From Verrucomicrobiaceae bacterium (GTDB taxonomy: Bacteria > Verrucomicrobiota > Verrucomicrobiia > Verrucomicrobiales > Verrucomicrobiaceae), in the NCBI GenBank assembly GCA_024232965.1, contig JACKQF010000004.1:310001-374000 (forward strand): a stretch of 64,000 bases of DNA, read 5' to 3'. Made by a program: the position numbers and the translations under genes. Shown here piece by piece: positions 17,701 through 29,700 of the stretch. Numbering within the stretch: position 1 is the first letter of the stretch; each line of letters begins with the position of its first letter. Under the pieces are notes generated by a model. It ran no database searches, was not told the origin of the DNA, and saw only the letters and a program-made list of their open reading frames with translations.

Positions 17701-20700
17701 TTGAAAAACAGGCTACCCATACCATCGCCACCCAAGTCCCCTGGAGTCAGATGGCCATTGATGACGGATGCGCCCTGTACTACCCCAGTGCCAGCGAGGT
17801 ATGCACCAATACCGACGATTGTTCCAGGGGCATCCCCTGCACGAACCGCGCCAGTGTCACCCTGCCCGTTGCGACCAACCTGAAGAATCCCAGCTTTTAC
17901 CTCGGTGGTGCCTGTGTAGTGGTTGTCGAGTGTCATCGTCGCCCAACCAGCGCCGTCTTTAACGACGCTGAGGGCAGCACCAACCACGAGGTTATTGTCA
18001 ACGAGGCTGCTGACCGGTTGGCCGTCCTGGAAGGTCACATCCCAAAGTGCTTCGTACCGTGATGGCGTCGTCTGCTTTATTGTCACCTTACCTGGGACAG
18101 AGGAACCGTTTTCTACCCAAGCCGAACTGCCACCAACCCCTTGGAAGTTTCCAACTCCGTCATTGATGCTGCCATTTAGACCTGAAGCGCTAGCATTGTT
18201 GCTGATCAGATTGCCGATGGTCACATTGTTCCCACCGACCTGCAACTTTGAGGAGCCATTCAAGGACACATCGTTCGCAGCAGTCAAGGCGTTGGCGTTT
18301 TCTAGCCGGAGAACCGTGATTTCGTCCTGGTCCCAGCTTTGATTCAACCCCACCGTGACATCACCCGTCCACGACGAGTTGTTACCGCGGAAGACGAAGT
18401 AGCCGACGCCACCGCCCACCTGCTGGTTGTTGGCAGTGCCGCTGTTGGTGTCGTCCGCATGAATCGTGATATTGCCAGAACGGTTGTTTGCGACGTCGTC
18501 CTTAAAATCGCCTGAGAAGACAAAGGAATTGAAGCTGCCACCGTTGAAACGTCCGCCTTGGATCATGTAAAGGCCGAGGTTGTCTCCGACTGTGACGTCA
18601 CCGTGTACGTAGCCATTGTTGCCTGCTGCGGAATCTGCACCAAACGTCAGGCGCTTCGTCTGGAGGGGATTGTAAACGACGTTCACATCCTGAAAGACTT
18701 CATAATCCATGCCAGCGATTCCCTGTTCAGAGTATAGTTGGAGATCCGCGATGCCTTGTTGGCTAGCAGACCCAAGCGTTATCGGCGCGGTACCCACACC
18801 TGCGGGAAGACCGGTGCTGATAAGGCGCATTGTTCCTTCGGCAACGGCCAGTGCACCCGACCAGAGGACGTTGTTGTCACGAAACTCAAAGACGCCAGCA
18901 CCGGTCTTTGTAATATCACCAGCGCCCATGAGGTAACCACCGGAACTCTGATTGAAACGGGCTGTCATGCTAACAGGAACATCCACCGTAAGCGCGCCCT
19001 GAACATCAATGACGCCGTTGATGTGTGTCGTTCTGTTCGTCACACCAGTCACCGGGGTCTGTCCAAACGAAATGGTATTATTCCCTTCGAAGCGCATCCA
19101 CTCTTCGGTGCGCCATTCTACGCCACCCGCAGCACTCCCGTAGAAGAGCTCAAGGTTTGTGCCATCGCGGAAAATCGTTCCGTCCGTGATCGAGCGGCTC
19201 GTTCCGAAAGTGGAGAGCGTCTGTGTACCTGTAGTCGCAGTGTTGTTCGCCTGCACACGCAAGGTACCCTCACGAACATCGATCATTCCCGCGAAGCTTC
19301 CGTTATTCCCATCGGTGCCGCCGGTCAGAGCCAATGTCCCCGCGCCCATCTTGATCAAATCGCCACCTGTGTGATTTGCGGCACTGCCGTTGATAAAGGC
19401 ATAATTGTTCTCGGTCAGAATATCGCCCGCGATATTGAAGACGCTATCGCCATCCACAACATCAATGACACCACCATTGCCACCGAAGGTGAAGTTGCGT
19501 TCGGTGTTCAAATCCACCGAACCGCCTGTCCACCGCAATGCTCCACCGTTCAAATAAAGTGCGTTATTGGTCGCCGCAGTCAACGCCACTCGGCCCAACT
19601 GGTTTTCGTTGTTGATCGAAAGAACCGAACCCACAAGGTTCCACAGCATCGCCTTATCCGTGCCGGAGTTGTCGGCAGAAAGAACAACCTGTCCGGTTGT
19701 TGCCGACGCCCAGTTCGTCAGCACATCGGCACCTGTAACCGCGGGCCCGGCGATCGTCACGAATCCAGGAGATGATCCTGTGACCCCGATGACAGCACCA
19801 ATGGTGAGGGAACCTGCACCAAAATTGTGGATCAGCAGTTCACCATTTTCGGCGGTGGTGAGATTGCCGTTGCTGATCGTCTTGTTGTTAGCACCCACAC
19901 TAGTGGCGACCATAATGGCACCGCCGGTCATCCCTACACTGCTCATTGTCAGAGTTTTCCCACCGAGATTTACAGTGCCCGTGGCAGCACCATCGAAGTG
20001 AAGGGAATTGAGGGTCAGATTGGTGGCAAGTGTCCCATAGAAGCCCGAACCACCGAGTTCACTGACGTTTGCATTCGAATGAGAACCCACGGTCAGGGTT
20101 GAGAAGTCATTCACTTCCTCGCCCACTCCGCGGACGTAACCAGTGAGACTATTCCCGTTGGCACCATCGATCATCACAAAATCATTGGCTGTCAGAGGGG
20201 CGGTGCCATAGGTGCCCCAAGGCAGCAGTTGATTTTGAACCCAGTTGGAGGACTTCGCCAGGAGAACGATCGATGCTGTTCCACCGTTGCCTTCCTCCAC
20301 AAAATTGATAGCACTACCGGTCAAGCGATTGATGTTGGCTCCATCAGTCGTCGAGGCACGTCGGCCAAGGTTCAACGTTGTCGTGCGCCCCGCTTGGGAG
20401 GTGACAGAGATTTCAGTCCCGCCCGCCCGCAACTGGATGTTATTGTTGTTAGCGTTGGAGATGGTTTCAGTCGTGGTGGCTGAGGCATTGCCCACAACCC
20501 TCAGAGCACCACCATTGAGGTTCAGCGTACTGCTGGCCGCGGAGCGCAGTTGGTTGTTCTGGCTGTAGTCAAAGACCAGGGAGCCACCTGACACCAACCA
20601 AGTCCCCGTGGTACTTGCACCAGCGTTGTTGCCATACATGTTCACGACACCACGCCCGATCTTACTAACCGATCCACCAGTCGTGCGGCTAAATAGATTC

Positions 20701-23700
20701 ACTGTTCCACCAGCATTCGAGTAAATACGTGCATCGCGCCCGAGCGCCAGCGTGCTCTGCGTCGTCACATCGGTTGGCCCAAAACGGACACTCCCTGATT
20801 CCGCCTCTGACCCAATACGCACTGCACCGTTGTTCGTGTTTCCGTGGTTCAGAATCGACCAGTTGTTCACGCCGAAGCTTTGCCCCGCCTTGGTCAACAT
20901 GAAGTTCACCATGGAGTCGTTGCCTGGACCATTCTGATACTGACTGGTGCCGATCTGAAAGCCGGTGTAGAGTTCCGTTGAATCGGAGGCATTGATCAGT
21001 GCCAACGTCGCCGGATCGTAGAAATCCCCATCGCCGGTATAGCGCAGATTGCCCCGCATCAATTCGATACGTCCGACTGCTTTCCATGGCTGCGTGGCTT
21101 CGACATTGAGTTCATCGCTGCCGCCGATCCATGAGACGAGCACATTGTTCTCGTTCGCGAATGACTGTGATGAAAGGGTGGACCCGGCAGGAATCGTCGC
21201 AGCCTGGCTGAGGGTGATCGTGTTGCCGCTGATAGAACGGATCGTGGTGTCTGGCAGGATGCCAGGGCCGCTGATTGGCATATTGACGTAAAGACCGCTG
21301 CCATTGGACACAACCACAGTGTTACTTGAGGTCGTTGCTGTCGTGCTGACAGCACTGTAGATGGTGCCCGTTGGACGGCTGGAAACAGGAGAACCGATGG
21401 AGATGGCATTACCAGCTGCATCCAATTTGTCACCAACGCTCCCCTGAATGATAAACTGTCCGTTGCTACTTCCGTCCATCGTCCACTGCCGAGGCTTGGC
21501 GTAATAGGTGTCTTCGGTCACGACTGAATTGCCTCCGCCCATATTCCCGGCAAGGATTAGGGTGGTGTTGCCACCAATGAGAATGCGGGCATCAAGGAAG
21601 TTGTTCCCGGTCTGACCGGACGTATCAACGTTGTCAAAAGTGATGTTCCCATAGTGACGGTTAACCGAATCAACGTTGTTGATCACGATCTGATTGTCAT
21701 TGGAAAGCATGCCCACATAGATGTCTTCCCGATTGACATTGAGGGTGGGGTTCCCGATCACAGAACCGACGTTTATCCCACCGCGCACGGAATATTGGCC
21801 TGATCCCTCAATGACCAAACCGTTGCCAGCGCCACCAGCCCCAAGAGCCATCCCATGACGGACGCTGAGCGTGCCATTTGCCACTTTTGTCAGACCGGTG
21901 TAGGTATTCTCGCCGTCAAAGAAGAGCTCTTGGAAGCCTGTTTTCGTGATGCCCACACTGCCCGGCGCCACATTCCCAGTGATGCTTGACCGAATGAAGG
22001 CCGCGTTACCAGCGATGACAGCGTCTTGGGTCCTGTAAAACGCATTGATATTGCTGATGATTCCCTCGGTGTTGCCAAAGTCGATCGTGCCTCCATTGAT
22101 GTAAGACTGCATGTCCTGGTTCATCCCCTGTCCGAAATTCGCAAACAGGATCATCCCAGAAGAAACACGCAGAGTGGCGCTATCGTCGATGACCAGCGAG
22201 GTTGTCGTCTGCTGCCAGTTCACGAGAGATGTGTTGGGGAGAGTACCGCCTGGTGTATCCCCCAAATTGTCATCCAGATTACCAAAGCGCAGTGCATTGA
22301 CCGTCAGATCTTCCGTCAGCACCAACGCCTGCTCTCCGACGTTGAGATTCTGTCCCGTGGCACCCGCGATATTGGCAAGATCTGTGTAGTACTCACTGTC
22401 ATCGAGCGGGCGAAGGAACCCACCATCTAAGGTTGTAAAGTGGCGCCCAGATAGGAATAGATTGTTGCGGTTTTGCAAGGATGCCTGCGCATTGGCCCAA
22501 AGGTACGGATCGTCGGTGGGCATAGGGGCGGACCCACTAAAGACGCCCGCGGCGACCTGCCTTGCCGTTCCAGAACCTGAACCAACTAAATTCAACCCAG
22601 CGGAATTGGACAACGCAAAGCGGACGCTATCGACGCCAGATGGAACGGATGTCCCAAAGAGGGATGTCGAGTCCCAACTCCCTAAAACAAAAGCGCTGCC
22701 AGGCAGTCTCTGAATCTGAGTCAAAGTAATCGTCGTGCTGACACCAGCTCCATTTGTGGGGTTGATTACGATGTGGTTGTTGCCAGTCTCAGACCGAATC
22801 AAGCCCAATGTCTCGGTCACACCGGTATTGCCAGAATCAAAAACCAGATAGCCGTCCCGCAGCTTGATGGTAGCGGCATCATTGATCCGGTTCGATAGAT
22901 TCGCCCCCAGATTGGTTGTCGCCGCGCCGTTGATATTCGCAGCATCCAGTGTGTTCGTGTTGTCCACGCGCAGAAGGCCCTTGCGCTCAAGGATGATGTT
23001 CGCCGTGGCCGCCAGTCTGCCCTGCCCGTAAAGGGTGGTACCAATCAGATCGGAGCGGCCTTCATTTGGCTGATTCGGATCGATCGGCTGGTTGACGCCG
23101 AGTTGCCGGGTGAGGATGGTATCGCCCGTATAGGTATTGTTGCCGGTAATGCGCAGTTCTCTCGAGCCTATTTTGGTAAAGCCCCCATCACCTGTGATAG
23201 CCCCCTCGACGATGAGCATGCTGGAAGGATTGACGACCTGATCGCCAGCAGGGTTCTGTGCACCCAGAACGACGTCACCAACGTTGTTCCCCAAACCACC
23301 GCCCTCAATGTTGAAATAGGTATTGGTCCCGTTGCTCAAGCCGGTCAGGTTGATTCCACCCTCCCAGTACGTGTAGATCTTTGGTAGAGTATCACCACTC
23401 AGCTCCATGTAGCTGGCCAAGTTGAGGTCGCCGCCAGAGATCGCGGAACGACCAAAAGCGGTGATATCGGCGGTGTGATGTGCACCATGCTGACGAAACA
23501 GTTCCAAACGAGCCCCGACAAGGGGTGTCATCAGGGCAGTGAGCGCCAGATCCGGCGTCTGCCCGGCATAGACCACATCAATCCCACCTGCTACGGAGGC
23601 GGATGTGAACAAAGTATGCGGGTAAAGGTTCAGCGGAGTGACCCCGCCACCAACCCCCGTCGGATACACGGAAGCGACGTTGTTCGCTAGGCCGTACTGT

Positions 23701-26700
23701 GCACGGGTCTCAGCCCTCAATTCACCTTCAGCGATCGTCAACTTGCCGAGCCCAGAGATCAGCGTTTCGATGAGATCAAAGTCACCCACCCCTGCCTTCG
23801 TGAGATCATGACCATTCCCGACTAAGTTCGAACGAACGAAGGAGACACCCGGCGTGACATCCATATCGTAACCCGCCACGTCGATTCGGGAAGCGGAGGT
23901 GACACGAGCATTGCCTAGTAGTTGGAGGTTCGTGACAGTTCCTGTGCCAGTCGTATTACGCAATGCGCCATTACCGAGATAGCCATCGCCACTGATTTGG
24001 ATGATTTCACGCTCTGCACTGGCATCATCGTTCAAGCGCAAATCTTGCCCGCGCAGATCAAGAGTGGCGCCTGATTGGATGATCGTCTCGTTGCCGACGC
24101 CATACGCGCCGAGCGCCCTGCTATTTCCGACATTAATCAGCCCTCCCGCCGCAATGATCTGACCACTAAGAGTGGCCGCCCCGTCGAAGAAATTCTGACC
24201 ACTCAACGTCAGAGTGCCGTTGCCCGTCTTGGAAAAGCCATTGCCCCCCTTGATGATCCCAGAGATTGTCAGCGCCTGATTGGTGAGGGTTGAGATGGTC
24301 AACCCCTCCGACGTCGTATTGTTGAAGTCGAGGCGGCCAGAGAAAGTAGCCGTAGTGTTCGTAGTGCCATTTGCCTCCGCCATCAGAGTTGCCCCTTGAG
24401 CGAACGAAATTAGGTTGCCAAAGTTTTGCCCAGAGCCTGCTGCGGACAGGATGGCATTGCTGCCGATGCTCACGGAATCTCGAGTCCCACCCAGCGCATT
24501 GTTATTCCCACGCAGCTTTATTTTCCCACTGTCGATCACTATCGAGCCAATGAAGTTGTTGTTGTCATCGTCGAGCAACATCGTCAGGCCGTTGCCAGGC
24601 ATGAACCAGATTGTTCCGCCGCCGTTGAGCGCGCCGGGATTGTATTCAGTGGCGTTGCCGGAGTTAAAAGCCAACGTCGCCCCCGTTTGAGGAAACAAGG
24701 TGCTGCCCGTACCGAGGATGCCGGTTGCACCGCCATTGCCGATTTGCAACGTGCCTTCTGTGATGTAAATCTGACCACGTAGCGTGCTGTTTTGCGCCAG
24801 AATTACCGTTCCGGTCCCCGCCTTCGTCAGACCTTGCGTCCCGCTGCCTGAGACGTTCTCTGCAACAGTGACATTGACCAAGAGATCGTTGGCACTAAAA
24901 TTGTGGAAGATAAGCGCATCAATGGCATTGGCAGTCGTGCTCGACGTCGAACTACGCAGGACGACACCTGCGCCGCCCGCGATCGTCACCGGCCCAGAAG
25001 CGGGCGTCACCAAAATACCTCCCGATTGGAGGTTATTGGTGCCGGAAAGCGTCAGCGTCCCGCCACCAGCCTGATTGAAACGAAGGCTGTTGGTCGTGAA
25101 AGAGCTGGTGGCAGTCCCCAGCGTCGTCACGTCGGTATTCGATCCAGCCGTGTAGGTGTTCGCTGCATAGCTCGCTAGCGCAGTGATGAGCGTGTCTGCC
25201 GCCCCACTGGTAACGGAGCTCGCCCAGTTGCTCTGCCCCACAGTGGCCCAGCCACCGAGAATACCATTGGTGTTGTTGGTGTCAGTCTGCGCGATGCCCG
25301 CAGCCCCCAAATTGAGAGTGGCACCGCGATTGCGAGTGATGACGTTCAGCCTGAGAACCGAACTACCGCTGCTGCGAAGAATCTGACTGGCACCCGCGTT
25401 CAGAGTGGTCGCGCTAACGATTTCCGTGTGACTCCCTCCCGCAAGTTCCACGGTCGCGCCCTTGATGGCGTATTGCAGAGAAGCCTGAAGGTTATTGTCA
25501 TCGGTTCCGGCGACGGTCAGCAGACCCGTGCCGCCAAAAGTCAAGGCAGTCGCGTCAGCCAACTTAGAACTGTTGTTGGTGTTGTAATCGAGACGAACGG
25601 TGCCCCCTTGGAGATTGGAAAGTCCCAAGGCGGTATTCACGCCTGAAAGAATCACGGTACCGTTCCCCGCCACACTGAAGCTTCGCGCGTTGGTATCCGA
25701 GCTTAGCCCGCCACGCACCTCGATGGAGGAGCCAGCTTCCGTCGCCATGCGGAAATTCTGATTCAGGACAATGCTTCCATCCCACAGGTTTGTTCCGCTC
25801 ACAGCCGTCAACGCACCACCATCCCCTGTGATGAGGAGGCGCTCACCAGTGATTGTCACGCCGCTACGCAACTGCACACCGGTTCCAGCACCGCCGGAAA
25901 TCGTCGTGCCACTACCCGCGCTATTGGAATTACCCAGCCCCAGACCACCGCTGGCGGACACACCCAATGTGCCAACCGCCACCGTCGTTAGCCCCGTGTA
26001 GGTATTCGTGTTGTTGAGGATCCAAAGCCCTGCCTCAACCTTGTAAACGTTGGTAGTGCCGCCCAGCGTATTATCGATGATGCGAGGAGAGAAAACATTG
26101 TCCCGGAGCGCAGAGCTCTCGTTCCCACGAAAAGTTAGTGTGGAGTTCCCTGCCGCTGAAAAACCGATGTCACCAGTGTTGGTGAAGTTCACAACCGCAT
26201 CATCGTTGATACCAATGGAATGCGATGGACTCGCCCAGATGCTGTTGTTAGTACGGGTGGCTGAGTCCGACGGTGATATTGTCAAGAGTCGGTCGGTGAT
26301 CGCTGGCCCTGTTCCGATGTAGCGCAGGCCGATATCGCTCACGTTAGCAGCCCCACCCAACACCAGATTGCTAGCGTCAGCGGTCGCTGCCCCGATCCCT
26401 GAGGCCACTCCCGCATTCGCAATGCTGGCAGTGTCGATTCGTCCTCCTGAAATTCGAGTGACGCCGGTGTAGGTGTTTTGACCCAGTTGGGTTTGCCCGA
26501 CATTGTGGCTTGCCGCACCCAGAGTGAGGACACCGGTCCCAAGCTTGGTGAAATTTCCAGAACCGGAAATAACACCATTGAAAGTGGTAGCCCCGTTTGC
26601 GCTTCCCACAGCCACAGTGATGCCATTCAAAATCACCGAAGAACCAACACCACCGGTGAAGTTATTGAACGTTTCATTCGAGTAAACATCCAGCGCCGCA

Positions 26701-29700
26701 CCACGGCCAAAAGCGTTGGCGACATTCACTGCGACGCCACTGGCCAAGGTAGAGCCCCCCGGATTGGCCAAGCGCAGCGTGCCATTATTGACAGTGAGAG
26801 TACCGGTGAAAGTGTTGGCACCGGTAAGGTTCCACGTACTGGGACCATCCTTCGTCAACGCCGTCGTGTTGGTGGCACTGTTGTTGGAGATAATACCTTG
26901 GATGGTGTTGGTCACACCACCAGCATCATCGAACCGGCCCAAGGTAAGCGTCTTCACCCCCGCACCACTCACTCCCCATGTCGGATCAGCGATGGTCAGG
27001 CCGCCCGTCCCAAGGTTCACGATACGGACGTTTCCGGTCGTCCCGGAAAGGTTCATCCCAAAGGTTGCAGGCAACGTTCCCCCTGTGAAATTCTGGTTAA
27101 AAACAAAGAATGAGGTGGTGCCACCGCTGCCCAGATTGAAAGTCTTGCTGCCAGAACCAAGCGCGCCAATGCTGGTGACCTCCAAGCGGCCATTGTTTAG
27201 CGTGATATCACCGGAGAAACTGTTTGCGGCATTCGTCAGAGTCCATGCCCCCGCGTCATCTTTTACCAGACCGCCCGCGCCCGAAATCAGTCCCGAAACA
27301 ATGCTGGTGGAGGCAGTCCAGTTCCCAAAATCTACCGTCGTACTGGAAGCACCAGCAAAGGAACCTCTCAGATACAATGGGTAATTTGCCACGGACAAAG
27401 TCACAGGACCGGCCAGTCGTAGCGGGCCAGCGCCATAAGAGGCGAATCCGCGCCGCCGGGAGGTGTTTGCCGTATCAGTGCCAGTGATCGTGATGGGGTT
27501 GTTGATCACCGCTACACCAGTGGTCTGGCTGATGTATTGGAACAAGGTATCTTCCGCCTCATTACCAGAAAGCGTGTCAATGGTCAGAGGCCCCGCACCT
27601 AGCGACCCAGGAGCGACGAATTGGACCGTGCCGCGATTGAGGGTGACACCGCCAATGCTGTTATTTGGATTGTACAGGCGCACAGTGGTGTTTCCCGCTG
27701 GATTCAGAGCTAACGTGCCGGCGCCCGTAATCTGTCCGCCAAAATACTGGCCCAGATTTCCACTCGCTGTTAGTTTGACACCAGGAAGGAGTTCGAGAAC
27801 GGCATCCCGCATCACCGCAAGATTTAAACGTTCGTCATCCGTGACGCGTAGGGTTGCTCCCGAGGCGACGGAAAGATAGCCGTCATCCCGCCAGGCAACG
27901 CCCCCCTGGAGAACCACCGTTCCGCGGTTGATCTGGTTGCGGCTGTTGAAAACTAAATTGCCATTTCCAACATTCGTCGACTTTGGATTGAGCGTCAGTG
28001 TCCCCGTATTGTTGTAAATGAAAATGCCGCCGGCATCAGCGCTGCCGCCCCCTGTGATGTTTGCGGTAATGGTCTGATCTGCATCGCCAGCAATCTCAAA
28101 ATAGGCCCAGTTGGACGTAGCACGCCCAGTGTTGCCATCCCCTGTGTTCAAGGAAAGTTCTCCACCAAAAGGTGCAAACTGGTCCGGAGACCCCAACGTC
28201 ACCCCCATCAATCCGTTGCCCGCTCCCGAGTCCGTAAGGATTCGCACCATGCCCCCTGTAACTTGAAAGAATGAGCGGTCGTCATTGTTGCCAACATCCG
28301 CAAAACCTCCGGCGATCTTGCCGGTCAAATTCAGTGTGGTAAGACCATTCTTCACAAAGTATGCCAGGCGGTTTGAGGTAACTGAGGCGTCCGCTACCGG
28401 CTGCAGGATGATGTTGCTTGCCATGGTCAGCACGCTGTTACTCTGATTGAAGCGCACCCCTGAGTTTCCGCTCCCTGTCCCTGTGACGTTGATACTCTCA
28501 AATCCGGGCGCCCCATTGGGGAGGAAGTCGTGATTCCCCAAATAGACCTGAACATTGTTGTTCACTCCCAGCACATTGAGACGCCCAGTCATTTGGCTCA
28601 GATCGCCGGCAAGATAAACCGAATTACGGTTCGCCTCAATGTCACCCTGTCCCGTGATGGTGTTGTTGATGAAGAGAAAGGTGTTGCTTCGGTCGGTCAT
28701 CAACGACGCATTCGCCGCGATATTAACCGTCCCGCTACCCAGAGTACCGCCAGCACTATTGAGTCCCAAACGCACCCTGCCCGCAGCGATCTCAGTGTTC
28801 CCAAACGTGTTCGTGCCAGCGAGCACAACAGTCCCATCTCCAACAACGCTGTAGAAACCGATTCCTGCATTGGAACCAAATGTTACTGCATCGCCATTGG
28901 GGCTGAAGATTGAACCATCAATCCGAAGAGTTCTAAAACTTTCCGCAGCAAGAGTACTGTTACCACTCAGTGTAACGATTCCTCCTGATGTATTGTCACC
29001 CCCTGTTCCGATCAGAGTACCACCTTTCAGCAGAATCGGCTCCAGAATAGCGTTAGCCCCATCCAACTGGAGCACCGAGCTCGACGCTACAGAAGTTCCT
29101 GCTGAGGTGCTACCGAGGGCGTGATTACTGCCCACCAATAGATAACCCTGCTCCGCAGAAGTACGTCCAGTGTATGTGCTGTCGCCAGAAAGGACCACAG
29201 CTCCGAAGCCAACGTTTCGAATAGAACCAGAACCACTTATCGCGGCACCGAGGTTTAGCGAGTCATCACCACGATTCAGAATGATCGTCCCGTTGTTTGT
29301 TACCGCCCCGATTCCGAGACTACCCTCAAATCCTCCGTCTCCGACCTGCAGCGACCCGTCCCAGATATAAGTCCCGCCAGAGTACCCATTGTCACGGCTG
29401 ACGATCAGAGTTCCAGGCCCCACCTTGGTTAATGAGGTACCAATCGGGGCAGCATTGAAGTGATCACCAATGTAAGACGAAATCTTCAAGTTACCTCTGT
29501 TGTTGTATTGGTGCACAACAAGATCGAACGCGCCAGAACCATTGTCGGCGGTCAACTCATAGCCACTGCCATCCTCACCGATCTCCACATCATTGTAGCC
29601 TACGTTCGGCGTCACCAAGATACCCCCAGCACTCACCGTGGCAGCATCAACCAGAGTCAGTGTAATGGGCGACTCCTGATTGAAACGTATTGTATCCACT